Below are positions 1-10,269 of a stretch of 53,303 bases of DNA, piece by piece. Source of the stretch: Gnetum montanum (lineage: Eukaryota > Streptophyta > Gnetopsida > Gnetales > Gnetaceae); assembly GCA_015680685.1 (NCBI GenBank), contig MNCI01003632.1, positions 439,659 to 492,961 on the forward strand, in the 5' to 3' direction. The translations under genes were made by a program, and so were the position numbers. Position 1 is the stretch's first letter. Every line of letters starts with the position of its first letter. The notes under the pieces were generated by a model. The model was not told the origin of the DNA, did no database searches, and saw only the letters and a list, made by a program, of their open reading frames with translations.

Positions 1-557
1 CTTCTTTATCAGGAGTACAATCATAGCTAGTTTTTATTGTCTTATCAATGTTAGATACATAGCTTAACTCTAATTCTCCAACTCTATTTTTACATTTAAT
101 GAACTCCAAATATTTTCTTTGTTGACCTCTTATATATAATAATTGATATGTGTTGATATTAGCCCTAACATGTTTAAGATCTTCAATTAAATCATATTCT
201 CCATCTCCATAAAATCATGGTTTTTTCATCCATTTATTAAGATTTTGATTTGAGTACTCTTCTCTAATTGGTCTTATTTATTTTTATTTTTCTCTCTTCT
301 AATTAGTTCAAAAACCTTTCTCTTAGTAGATGGATCAAAAATGACGTTTGAAGGTCAAGAAGTAGTTAATATGTCCTTTGATCTCAAATTATATCTTTTT
401 TCTTCATTGTTATTACACTCTTCATCTAATGATATATCCTCTTTAGAGCTTGATAGGGAAGAGGTATTACTAGATCCATGGTTAGAAGATTTTCTTACAT
501 AATGAACACTAGATAGCTCATTATCTAGTTCAATATCAACAAAATTAGACATAACAA
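1..557 (-). pseudogene. E0a gag, distal fragment (cut off by E1)
   Basis: This is the downstream part of the gag frame of a minus-strand retrotransposon, broken by the E1 insertion. The stretch at 552 to 355 reads as an acidic, serine-rich segment containing DNELSSVHY and NLRSKDILTTS. It matches the plus-strand copy E0b at 52714..52911 almost residue for residue. Reading on toward position 1, decayed sequence still follows E0b to about 53280, with stops and frame changes. The upstream half of this gag is at 42931..44013. Joining the two halves across E1 restores collinearity with E0b, which is the main evidence for the insertion. The element continues beyond the left edge. Confidence 0.85.
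553..557. repeat. E1 target-site duplication, left (AACAA)
   Basis: AACAA lies directly before the TG that starts the E1 5' LTR and is repeated at 42926..42930 directly after the CA that ends the E1 3' LTR. Five-base duplications are usual for Ty3/gypsy integrases. Confidence 0.9.
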
Positions 558-960
558 TGAAACACCATAAATTTTGGAACTTTCATGACTCAGCATAGTC
601 CAGAAATTTGGGCAAGGATCACTGCAAGCGTAGTGTCATGATGGACCCTATAGATAATGTAGCACCTTAGAAGTCTTAATGCTTGAAAAGCTACTTCTGA
701 GCCTACCTGCCACCCTTTGCAACATAGTCAATGCAGCACCAGCCAAGAGACCAATTCACATAAGAAGGGCACTAGAGGTAGACCATACAGTTCGAAAAAT
801 TTTCTATTGCCTAGGCTAACAGGCTTGCTACACCCTCTAGCTTGTCCAGCTAGACACTTGACTTAGTTGATGATCTACCCAGGGACAATGCTAGGAGTCT
901 CCGAAAGTGTTTAGGATGAGCAAAATAGTTTGGTAAGTTTTCTAACTATAAGACTTGCTA

Positions 961-1705
961 TGCTATGCTACGCTGCACAGCGTAGTAGGGGTACCTACCT
1001 CGTTTCATCTCTGAAGCATGAACAACGTGACATAGCAAAAATGTGGCAAATTTCATCAAAAATCCTATTCATTTGAGTGCTATGCTATGCTATGCTACAC
1101 AGCGTAGTAGGGTTTTTCTATGGTAATGCTTCCGCATAGACTGATTTTGGTGAGGTGAACATATTTTCCCCTACCTTAACCATAAAGCCTGCTTGTTTTG
1201 CAATTACTCTAGGACATGATCATCATCCCATGAAAAAATGTTTGCAAAATGAGTTAGAATCCAAGCAACACAGGGTGCTACACTGTGCTACACTACATAG
1301 TGTAGCATAGCATTGCAGGGACAGAATGCATGAAGGTCCTCTTCCAAGTGATTCTAGCAAGAGAATTGTACTTGGACACACTCTGGCCTCCAAGATTGCC
1401 TGTGCCACTTTTCCCTCAAGCCCCAAGAAAATTTTCTTAACAAAGCATTGCAGATCAGACAGGAATTCATGTCACACTAGCTACTGCATTGTGCTACACT
1501 GCATAGTGTAGCACAGCGTAGTAGGGACACAAAGCCTAAAAGTTTCCCAAGGATAAAATTCACAGGTCCTGGGACCTTTCAACTTGGAAAGTAGGGTTGC
1601 CAATTGTTGTAGTTGCTTGCCTAGTAGGGTATTTTCAATTTTTGAGCAAGTTTCTCTCTTAGAATTGGTAGCTACACTACACAACATAGCACAATGTAGC
1701 GTGTG
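961..1705. repeat. Series of palindromes in the E1 5' LTR
   Basis: At least four clear imperfect palindromes lie 100 to 200 bp apart, near 961, 1078, 1275 and 1482, with a looser one near 1669. Arms differ between sites but stay complementary: CTACGCTG with CAGCGTAG, GCTACACTA with TAGTGTAGC, and GTGCTACACT with AGTGTAGCAC. Three of them are followed by GTAGTAGGG. Comparable palindromes are in the 3' LTR (41030..41820). Confidence 0.75.
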
Positions 1706-2148
1706 GGTGTTTAGACTATCCCAATATGCTAGGTAGCGTAAAGAGCATAACACTCAAATGGAAGCATCAAGACGTCTCTGGTTAGCTCCAAAACTTGTTG
1801 GAAATGGTCACTCCTATCTTGGCATTTCTTCAATAGATAGAATCAGCAATTTTACTTTGTTTTGCACCCCCCTGATTACTCCCAAAGTTGTCCCTATGCT
1901 TGACCTTGCTTGGAAGAGTAGGGAAGATATAGTCCTGGAGCACAAGCTCCAGTTTTCATTCATTGTTGGCATTCTTTGTAAAAAACATGGCAGTTTCCTG
2001 GATACTGGCACACATAGCTTGAATAGTATGGTCACAACATAGCAAGTCCCATGTTCAGCATTACATAGCAGCATAGCATAGTCATGTTTGCATTCTATTG
2101 GACCTAGGACACATGACATCCAAACCATGTTTCTCTCCTGCATCTTGC

Positions 2149-2160
2149 TCTATAAATACC
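2149..2160 (+). promoter_or_regulatory. TATA box of the E1 5' LTR
   Basis: CTCTATAAATACC lies about 110 bp before the E2 insertion and is repeated at 42254..42265 in the 3' LTR. It is the only strong TATA in this LTR and marks the likely U3/R transition. E2 separates it from the E1 body. Confidence 0.6.
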
Positions 2161-2261
2161 TTCGAAAACAATGTTCAAATGGTTGGCTTTTGGAATCATC
2201 TATCCGGTGGTTGGCTTTAAAGGTTGGCTTCTAGCATTTTCTGGCTTTTGCACTTGGTTTC

Positions 2262-2266
2262 TTGGC
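2262..2266. repeat. E2 target-site duplication, left (TTGGC)
   Basis: TTGGC precedes the LTR terminus TAATGAGTGG, and CTGGC follows the other terminus CCATCA at 9240..9244. The single difference is a transition. The interrupted E1 sequence is continuous in the E1 3' LTR near 42365..42385, which confirms the insertion site. Confidence 0.75.
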
Positions 2267-3073
2267 TAATGAGTGGCGAGGTACCCCTGCACTCGACCAT
2301 ACGAATATAAGAGTTTTCACACGCGATCCGATCAAACTCCAAGGACTAAGTGCTTATGCACCTTATGGAACACTTAAGGTTAATCAATCGCTGTCTTCCC
2401 AAGCTCACTTGTATTTGTCACGGTTGTATGGTTAAGTGAACTTGAGGTACATGATTTTTATGTCTTTTATCTTTTTATCGCCTATGCTAAGAGGGAAAAG
2501 GGTGAAGAGACTAAGTAACTAAATTTCACTAACTAAGCTCTAATCATCTTAGCATCAGTATCCGTTCCCACTTGCTAGACACACCCTAAACCAATGCAAC
2601 GCCACTAGGATTACCAAACGCTATTTGTTACTGGGTTACCAAGCATAGCCGCACGTGCTCGAAGCGGTCGTACTGAATGCACTTAACTATGAGAGTTGAG
2701 GGTTGAGAGAGATTAATTCCCTAAGAAAGAATTTAAACATTTAACAATAATTAAAGTCTTATTTAACTTAGTCCATATGCTGCAAGGTTTATCAAAAAGT
2801 TCATCTTTATTTCCGTACACAATTGTGTGCTTAGGTACAAAATTGCTCGAATAAAGATCCGTTCACTTTGAGACTCCTACTGCGGGCACATGGAAATTAT
2901 TCTATCTTTGAAATGGGAAAACTACTAGAGTTTGGCTAAGGTCTAGATCTAGATGGAAAAACAAGGGGAAGCTGCCTTTTATTTATAGAATTGGCGACGG
3001 GCTGCGATAACGCAGGGGACGACGTGATATTGCGTACGCGATATCATGGTCCATGCGATATCGCGTCCCATCA
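2267..3073 (-). repeat. E2 3' LTR (left copy)
   Basis: It pairs with 8454..9239. The outer end is TAATGAGTGG, mutated from TGATGAGTGG, and the inner end is CCCATCA. It holds about 20 bases near 3015..3050 that the other copy lacks, in a zone rich in the palindrome GCGATATCGC. Confidence 0.88.
3003..3073. repeat. GATATCGC palindromes at the E2 LTR terminus
   Basis: GCGATAACGC, a GCGTACGC core, CGCGATATCATGG and GCGATATCGCG follow each other within 70 bp at the start of the E2 LTR in element orientation. The right LTR (9190..9239) keeps a shorter set, so this part changed copy number between the two LTRs. Confidence 0.6.
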
Positions 3074-3086
3074 TACCCCCATGACT
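3074..3086 (-). other. E2 polypurine tract
   Basis: On the minus strand the tract AGTCATGGGGG followed by TA lies directly before the 3' LTR start TGATGGG. This is the expected place for the plus-strand primer. The same 11-mer occurs three more times inside E2. Confidence 0.65.
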
Positions 3087-5185
3087 GAATAAAAACTCAT
3101 CCTTGAGTTCCTTACAAAATATTGGGAAGGTATGGGATTATTGACTTTAATGGAACTAGTGGTGAATGGGGTGACATGTGAATGGATCATTATTACAAAA
3201 CATGACAAAACTATTGTTCATGACAACAAGAGCAAACACTTTATACATTTGACATCAGGCCTTATTTGGCAGCTGAGAGAGAAGAGAGAAGAGAGAAGAA
3301 GTTTGTTGCTGCCAATGCCAAGATTGTGCTTTTCGTTGTCTATCCATAAGTGCACCATTAATCCTATTCCTTGCATCACTGCTTCAGCACCGATCCACTC
3401 CAAGTGTTCCCTCCAGATCCAATCCATTGTTTTATGATTGCCATCTGCACACATAACACAGTCGCATATTAGCAAGGGTAAATGGATCATGATGTAGTTG
3501 ATACCTTGCCTCAGTGTAAGGTGCATTGGCTGGGTTGTGATATGGTTGTTTTGGATTTTGGAGATATAACACTAGTGACTACCCAAGGCGTAGTGATTAG
3601 GAGAAAATCAAAAAAATTGGACGAGGACCCCCATGACTAATCGCAAACCTCCGATAGAAAGAGAATGGAAAAAGATAGGGAATAAGAAAGATGAAAAAAG
3701 TAGAAAGAAATGTAATGCTAATGAAATGGATGTTAGATATGGAAATAAAAAAATAGAAATTCATTGCGAAAATGTTTAAGGGAAAGAAATTAACTGATGC
3801 ACCAAATAGGAATGCCAGTGGGTCCTCTCCAAAGCAGGCTCATGCCCTTAATGCCTTGACATTCCCACATTCAAAGAGTTCGTGGACTCTGGAAATGTCA
3901 TTTGGAAGAAAGAGTTAAAGTCTTAACCACAAGATTTTACCAAAAATAAAACAATGCATCAACCAAAATATATACTACTGATATAACCGGCAATGAGGTG
4001 AATAGTGGAGAAAGAATGATGGGAAGAAGAGAATGGGATGGAGTTTCAAGAACAAGGTGGTATACAGCCCCTTGTGTATTAATGGTTAATCTGACTTAGT
4101 AGATCCCATTCCAAATCTAGCCTTAAACAATCCACATCCAGTGACTTCGCATTAATACATTCGGCCAATCCATCCACTCTAGGTAACAAGAATTCCTTCA
4201 ACAAAGAGCCACCACCATTCCAACGAAAGGGGCCTTAGTTAGAGGGAACATGTTTTTAGTTCCATAACCAGTGCTTGTAGCCCAGATGATTATTTTGTCT
4301 AAGGGGTGTGCTTTGAATCTTCACTATTTTTTTGTGCTTTTTTTTCATGAGAACCACACCATGCAAAGACATATTATTTTTATTTTTATTTTCTTAGATT
4401 CCCGATAAGGAGGTAACGTCGAAATGGTAAGAAAACTCAAGAAGAAAACATCCAAGAACCTAAGAGAATGGCCAGCAAAAATGCATCAAATCCCCTTGAA
4501 GTGACACCCTTTTCAATCTTCGAGTCCTTCTTTAGTTTGAGAAATGCCCAGTCACCGATTCATTGACAGTTCTTATTATTTTGAAGAAGGGACTATATAG
4601 TTCCAAGCCAAGAGAGACCATAGAGTTTACAGATGCACAAATGATGTGGACTCATTGCCTATTATATTAAAAGAACCATACCTTAGTATCAACATTATAA
4701 CTTAAAGGTAAAAACCAAACATTAGCAACCCATAGAATACAGTTCATACCATCACCAAGAGCACTTATTGGGTGACAAACTTTAATAAAATGGATAAACA
4801 CATACACACACACATACAAATAAGAAGAAAAGTATGAATGATTTTGCAAAACAAAAAGGAGAAAATTTAAAGAAATTTCTAAAAAAAAAATGTGTAAAAA
4901 AAAAACTTAAAAGGAACTAAGGGCCTCAAATGATTAGCATAGGTGGCCATCTCCCCCATGACTAAATTGAAAGGGAGAGATCCAAAATAATGAGCACTTA
5001 TTTTAATTTTTAAGATGTGTCCAACTTCTCCTAATTGATGTTTTCAGGTTAAGGGTTGAAAGTTGGTGATGCTCATGCTTCAATGTATCTATGCTTTCGT
5101 TATGGTTGTAAGTTGTTCCCCCAGTTAGTTCCATGCATGTTGGTGAGTTTCTCTTTTGATTAGCTATCAACCACTGGGTGTTTTC
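3087..5185 (-). other. E2 region between protease and 3' LTR, no recognisable gene
   Basis: In a complete Athila element RT, RNase H, integrase and an env-like ORF would follow protease. Here there are only 2.1 kb and no RT, RNase H or integrase motif was found. The longest open stretch, 102 codons at 3526 to 3218 on the minus strand, is not recognised. AGTCATGGGGG recurs at 3628..3638 and 4953..4963. Much of the rest is AT-rich with short A runs. Confidence 0.6.
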
Positions 5186-5992
5186 TTATTGTGTGGTTGC
5201 TATATATAGGCACTTTTGCATTTTAGTTTCCTGGGAACACCGATTGCATGTAGGAGATGCTAAACATTCCTGTACACCTTCACCCTCTGTATCACTATAT
5301 GTGATGCATGGAACCTTCTTCTTCTCAATCTTTCTATAAGTGTTTTCCATAGATATTTCTAGGGAAAGTTCACGGATTCCTAGGCATGCATTTATGGTAC
5401 TTAGCCATGCCCTCCCCATTATAATTGGGAAGTCCCCTTTGTTATTGTTGACTTCTATCATTAGGAAATCAACTGGGTATGACCACCCACACATAGTGGT
5501 AACAACATCCTCCACAAGTTCCAAGGGGATAGTGATGGATTGGTTAGCTGGCTCTAATCGAATATTACTCTTCTTTAGTGGAGGTACATTCCAGGCTTTA
5601 TACATTTCTTGTGATATTAAGTTGACTCTGGAACCTAAGTCAAGAAGAGCCTTACATGGTTCATTCCTAGCAACTTGGAGGTAGATTAAGGGACTTCTAG
5701 GATCAGATAATTTCCTAGGAAGGTGGCCCACCTTTATCCAGTCAATGATTATATGTGTTAACATAACTGTGTGCGTTGAGCTCTGTTTTTGATTTGAAGG
5801 GAGCTCCGAAGCCTTATTTGGTGGAGAGGCATTTTGAGACTCAATCGCTTGTGGTTGTGAGAGCTTGTGTGGACTATTGGTTCTAAAGAAAGGTCTTATC
5901 TTTGTATAGTTGTTAGAACCAGTAGTGGGTTGAAGGTTTATAGCTCTTGTAGCATTACGTTGCTGTAGTTGAGTGGGGAGTTCCCCTTGCAT
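5186..5992 (-). CDS. E2 retropepsin-like aspartic protease, end of gag-pro
   Basis: A 268-codon open frame. Residues about 117 to 128 read LLDLGSRVNLIS, matching the plant Ty3/gypsy protease active site (D-x-G-x-x-x-N-L-I). Near residue 190 PIIMGRAWLSTINA matches the later ILGRPFL-T-A-A motif, so the retropepsin fold is covered. In a live element it would cleave the gag-pro polyprotein in the virus-like particle. The first 90 residues are a polar linker rich in Q, N and P. It follows gag on the same strand after a decayed stretch. The start given is only the first possible codon in an open stretch; originally this was part of a longer polyprotein. The frame has stayed open, unlike neighbouring gag. 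Confidence 0.8.
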   Translation of the reverse strand: MQGELPTQLQQRNATRAINLQPTTGSNNYTKIRPFFRTNSPHKLSQPQAIESQNASPPNKASELPSNQKQSSTHTVMLTHIIIDWIKVGHLPRKLSDPRSPLIYLQVARNEPCKALLDLGSRVNLISQEMYKAWNVPPLKKSNIRLEPANQSITIPLELVEDVVTTMCGWSYPVDFLMIEVNNNKGDFPIIMGRAWLSTINACLGIRELSLEISMENTYRKIEKKKVPCITYSDTEGEGVQECLASPTCNRCSQETKMQKCLYIATTQ

Positions 5993-6445
5993 CGTTGGAG
6001 CGGGTGGTAGTGGAGTTATTGGGGTAAGAGATGCAAATGGATTCGAAGGATGGTATGCATGTGGTGTGTCTCTTCCAGGAGAGGGAGTCTTATAATACTC
6101 CCAAACTTGGTACTAACGTTGTGGGGTTACATGACTGATAGAGTCACTTGGAGAGACTAGATGTTGCATGTAATAGCCATATGGATCCAGTTGTTGGTAA
6201 GGGTATTATTACCTAGGCGGTGGCATCCCCCATGACTGTGGGTATTTCCACTGCTGGTATTTCTCAATAGGTTGTGGTGGAGTTCCACTGGGATAATATG
6301 TTAAGGGTCGGTGGAACTGCCTTGGGTTACCTTGGGGATAAGGTAGCCTTCGGGGTACTTGCCGTTAGTTAAGTCTTGGGTTGAGTGCATACACCCTAGA
6401 CTCTTGCAAATGTTTGATTATTGGGCAACATCCCTTAGGATGGTC

Positions 6446-8305
6446 ATACTAGCATATTTTACATCCACCATCATTGTCCATATCAGAATCCACAACCTCA
6501 TCGGTGATAGTCATTTTTCCTTTACCTTTGTTACATGCATTATCTAAGTTTCTCCCTTTGTTTTTATCATAGTCACTACCTCTCTCCTTAGACTCCTCTA
6601 TGATTTTGAGAATGGTTTTAAATCTACTATCTAAGGAGTCCCACATTTGATCTACCTTAGCTGACACTTCGGTTGTTAACTTTTGAGGTGGCAAGTTTTT
6701 TCTATTCACCAACTCTTCGAGTGGTGACTCATCCTCCTCCTCACAGAATCTCACTCCCCTCTTTTGGAGGGAAGTATTGTAGTTATATTCTTCTACGCTT
6801 TCTCTCTTACGTAGCTCTCCTTCTTCCTTAGCTACTTGCTCCAACAATCTGTGAACTTCATGGGACCTAAGTTTTGATAATCTCCCTTGGGCATATGTTC
6901 CAAGGGTTCTCCTAGTTTCGTGCCTAAGCCCATCTACGAGATGGCGTAGTTGATCCTGTTGCGCGTAACCATGGCTCGGGCAATGATGTAGTAGTGCATA
7001 GTATCGGTCCATGGTAGCATCCAAGGGTTCATGATTACCTTTCTTCCATCCTTGGATATGTTTCCACAAGTTGGATACTTTGGAGTACATTTGATACTTA
7101 TTGTTAAATAGTTCTAGCATCGTACTCCACCTTCTAATAGATTCTAGTTCCAAGGACCGATACCAGCTTTCCACTTCCTTTATGAGTGTCCTTGGGAACA
7201 ACTTTAACTTTTTCCACTCGTTTTCAATGTTCTGCAAGGCACAATCATCGTGAAATGCCTGTAAGTGGGTTTGTAGATCAGCGTTGTATCCCCCCTCAAA
7301 TCATGGGATAATATTCATGTCTAGTCTCTTGATCCAGCTATCTTTTTGGTGCCTTGTAGGTATTCTAACGGCCTCTGTAATGTCTAACATACTTCAGGTT
7401 GCTAGTAGGGGTTCTTTGTTGTCATTTCTTTCATGGCATCTGTGATGTCTATGCGGTTCCCTACTTTCCCTTCTACCATGCCTTGATTCTCTCGAATGCC
7501 CATGTCCTCGCTCTCGACTCTCTTGTCGAGGTTTCTCACTATGTCTACCCTTATCCTCATGGTTGGGTTTTTTGTGATTGGATCATGATGTGGAAGGAGA
7601 GTGTGAATGATGTGATGAAGGTGAAGAATAAGGGGAACCATCGCCATGACGATGTTTCCTACCTTCTCTTTGGTGGTCAAGGCCCTGATCGTGATGACAA
7701 TCTGAACACCTACCCTTTTCATATGTTTGTGTTCCCTCATTGAACACTTGGTGTTCATGGGGATCAAAACTAGGATTTTTAATCATGGAGTGTAGGTTCT
7801 GATACCCCACCTCCTCACCATCGTTAGGAGGGAAAACATTGTTTGGTGGAGAACCTATTGAAATAGGTTCATCACCCTTGATTTCGCTTATGATGGGTGA
7901 ACTGTTATGGGGTCCTTTTCCCTTCAATGAAGTATGGTAACTCTCCTGCTATGAGTCCTATTGACGTTACGCTTCTATGGGATGATACTCCCTTGCATTG
8001 TAATCGCATGCAACATACTCAGCGTATAATTATGACATGCCTATTCATGTAAGGGCATGAAGGAGCATGTTGTGGGTAGCTCTGTCTGGAGGCAACACTA
8101 TGTTAGCCTCCAAGTCTCTCCATCGCAGTTGTTTGTCTTGATAGAAGACAAAGGTAAATTTGAGTATATACTCATCGCGGTGAGTATACACCACACTAAA
8201 TTGTTGAGGAACTGGTAGTTCTTGGTTATGTATGTTGTGTCGTCGACTATCTCTTGTGTGATCACTAGGTGGTGAAGTGCTTTTGTGAGAAGAAGAAGAA
8301 GACAT
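6446..8305 (-). pseudogene. E2 gag, decayed
   Basis: This nucleocapsid gene is in pieces. It begins at an ATG at 8305 with a serine-rich N-terminus and stays open for 86 codons. A second open piece (7927 to 7583) is rich in S, P and H. The best part, 7300 to 6449, holds the retrotransposon gag domain, with the motifs LFPRTLIKEVESWYRSL and LELFNNKYQMYS. A charged segment follows, then the start of a zinc knuckle (CKIC) with a TAG at 6446..6448 immediately after it. A knuckle-like DHPKGCC continues beyond the stop. A TGA near 7306 also breaks the domain. The AGTCATGGGGG 11-mer at 6227..6237 lies just downstream. Confidence 0.75.
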
Positions 8306-8433
8306 GGTTGTCTTGTTTGGTGTGCTATTGACCGTTATCTTATTTTCTTTCTTCTGATTAACCCTAACGGTTCATTCTAGCTCCCAACGATGTGTATGAT
8401 ATCCTATGTTCTACATAGCGCACAAACAACTAA

Positions 8434-8453
8434 GTGCCTGGAAACAACACCAA
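8434..8453 (-). other. E2 primer binding site, tRNA-Asp-like
   Basis: On the minus strand TTGGTGTTGTTTCCAGGC directly follows the LTR end CTCATCA. From memory, the tRNA-Asp-type PBS of Athila elements is TGGCGCCGTTGCC. Most differences are C to T or G to A, as expected from decay of methylated cytosines. The tRNA assignment is an inference. Confidence 0.55.
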
Positions 8454-9239
8454 TGATGAGTGGCGAGGTACCCCTACACTCAACCATACAAATATGAGCA
8501 TTTTCATGCGCGATCTGGTTGAACTCCAAGGACTAACTGCTTACAAACCTTATGGAACACTTAAGGTTAATCAATCATTATCTTCCCAAGCTCACTTGTA
8601 TTTGTCATGATTATATGGTTAAGTGAACTTGAGGTACATGATTTTTATGTCTTTTATCTTTTTATCACCTATGCTAAGAGGGAAAAGGGTGAAGAGACTA
8701 AGTAACTAACTTTCACTAATCAAGCTCTAATCATCCTAGCATTAGTATCCTTTCCCACTTACTAGACACATGCTGAACCAATGCAACACCACTAGGATTA
8801 CCAAACGCTATTTGTTAGTGGGTTACAAAGCGTAGTGCACATGCTTGAAGTGGTCGTACTGAATGCACTTAACTATGAGAGTTGAGGGTTGAGATAGATT
8901 AAGTCCCTAAGAAAGCATTTAAACATTTAACAATAATTAAAGTCCTATTTAGCTTAGTCCATATGCTACAAGGTTTATAAGAAATTTCTTCTTTATTGTC
9001 ATACACAATTGTGTGCTCAGGTACAAAATTACTCGAATAAAGATCCATTCACTTTGAGACTCCTACTGCGGGCACATGGAAATTATTCTATCTCTAGAAT
9101 GGGAAAACTGCTAGAGTTTGGCTAAGCTCTAGATCTAGATGGAAAAACAAGGGAAAGTCACCTCTTATTTATAGAACTGGTGATAGGTTGCGAGATCATG
9201 TACGTGATATCGCACCCCATGTGATATCGCATTCCATCA
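8454..9239 (-). repeat. E2 5' LTR (right copy)
   Basis: It begins TGATGAGTGGCGAGG on the plus strand and ends CCATCA, and is homologous over its length to 2267..3073 with scattered transitions and one deletion near the outer end. In element orientation this is the promoter-bearing LTR, directly followed by PBS and gag. Confidence 0.88.
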
Positions 9240-9805
9240 CTGGCGATTGGCATTTTTGGCATTTTGACTTTCTGGAAATTAGCTTTGGCAAAGAGACTAG
9301 AAAGTAGAAGGTTAACAAGCAGCAAACCCCAGAAGCAGTACCTCCTAATCTCTTCTTGCCTAGCAAGCACTGGTTCATCAATCCCTATTAGTAGGCCACT
9401 AGCAGTAGTCCAAGTCATGTAATCATATTGTTCTGTTGTAAGCTGTGCCTATTCATACTATGCATCAGTTGTACACCTTCAGCCAAACAAAGATCAAATC
9501 CCCTGATCTTGAGGTGGTGCACTCTCTTATTCAATCCTATATCATTTTGTTTTGCTATTACCACATTTTGCATCATTTCTTATCAACTTACGTTTATGAC
9601 TTAAATTACACATAACATCTCTAAAAAAATCATTTACAAAAGGTTATTGTACACCAGTTAAATTCTTGTCTGATCGACTAGACCATTCAGGGTATCCCAT
9701 TTCTATTTTTCTCCAGCACAACCCTCGTGTGGATTTGGGGTTAGGCTGTACGCTCAGTAACCTCTCGGTGTTCCAACCACTAACGTTCTTGGTTGCTATA
9801 GTTTT

Positions 9806-9824
9806 TGGTGCTAGAAGAAGGATC
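9806..9824 (+). other. E1 primer binding site
   Basis: TGGTGCTAGAAGAAGG begins five bases after the LTR end. The same site, TGGCGCTAGAAGGAGGGC, occurs in E3 (18751), E0a (44133, minus strand) and E0b (51527), so all Tat-like elements here use the same primer. I cannot name the tRNA with confidence. Confidence 0.7.
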
Positions 9825-10269
9825 CTTTGTTCCCTTTCTGTGTATCATAGGTAATCCTACACACTCTCTATACCTTGTTACCTACTAGTGTAGATGTGAC
9901 ACCCTTGTGGTTGTCTACACACTAGGTTGTGTAGACTGGTCGCAACGATGGTTCCTATGGAACCCTATAGGACAAAAGCCTCCAATTGCTCACTATACCT
10001 CATTCACTCTATTGACTATGCTATGCTGCCTACATCTTGTGCGGCATAGTGAACCTCTCAGCATAGTAGCCTTTCTTAGCTTATCAGGCATAATAGTGAA
10101 GGAAGCCAGCTTCCGACACTCCCTAGCATACCCAGTTCTAGCCTCTCTCTTCTCTATAGTTTTCCTTTTACAATAGAAAATGATTCCAGCAACTATTGCA
10201 ATTCCCACCTTGGACCTAGAGGTCGCCTACTCTATCTAACATGTGAAAAGTCTCGAGAAACTGCCCAGC
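9825..10269 (+). other. E1 5' leader, no gene seen
   Basis: Untranslated sequence between PBS and gag. It is partly similar to the E3 leader 18770..18994, for example the block giving CTATAGG after a GGAACC-type stretch. Short open frames here are not conserved between the copies. Confidence 0.55.

Larger units (their letters stand above)
2267..9239 (-). mobile_element. E2: Athila-like non-autonomous LTR retrotransposon inserted in the E1 5' LTR
   Basis: Two LTRs of 807 and 786 bp flank about 5.4 kb. In its own orientation the element runs 5' LTR (9239 to 8454), PBS, gag (8305 to 6446), protease (5992 to 5186), about 2 kb without recognisable genes, PPT, 3' LTR (3073 to 2267). The target repeat is TTGGC at left and CTGGC at right, four of five matching. 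A PBS resembling the tRNA-Asp type and the style of gag and protease suggest Athila. RT, RNase H and integrase were not found and there is little room for them, so mobilisation would need a partner. Confidence 0.85.
558..9800 (+). repeat. E1 5' LTR, interrupted by E2 (558..2266 and 9240..9800)
   Basis: It is collinear with the E1 3' LTR at 40615..42925. Without E2 and one target repeat it is about 2265 bp, against 2311 bp for the 3' copy. It starts TGAAACACC. The end reads GCTATA where the 3' LTR has ACTACA. The last 150 bases resemble the E3 LTR end, sharing GTCTGATCGAC and CAGGG blocks, which shows that E1 and E3 are related. It carries a TATA box and several palindromes. Confidence 0.88.

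Noticed and set aside
1481-2143. Overlapping open stretches on both strands in the E1 5' LTR
   Set aside because: They lie within an LTR upstream of or at the TATA box. Matching stretches in the 3' LTR only reflect LTR identity, and no domain is recognisable.
4850-4910. A-rich stretch in E2 as a poly(A) tail of a LINE or SINE
   Set aside because: It lies inside the E2 body with no adjacent target repeat or non-LTR reverse transcriptase; it looks like ordinary low-complexity sequence.
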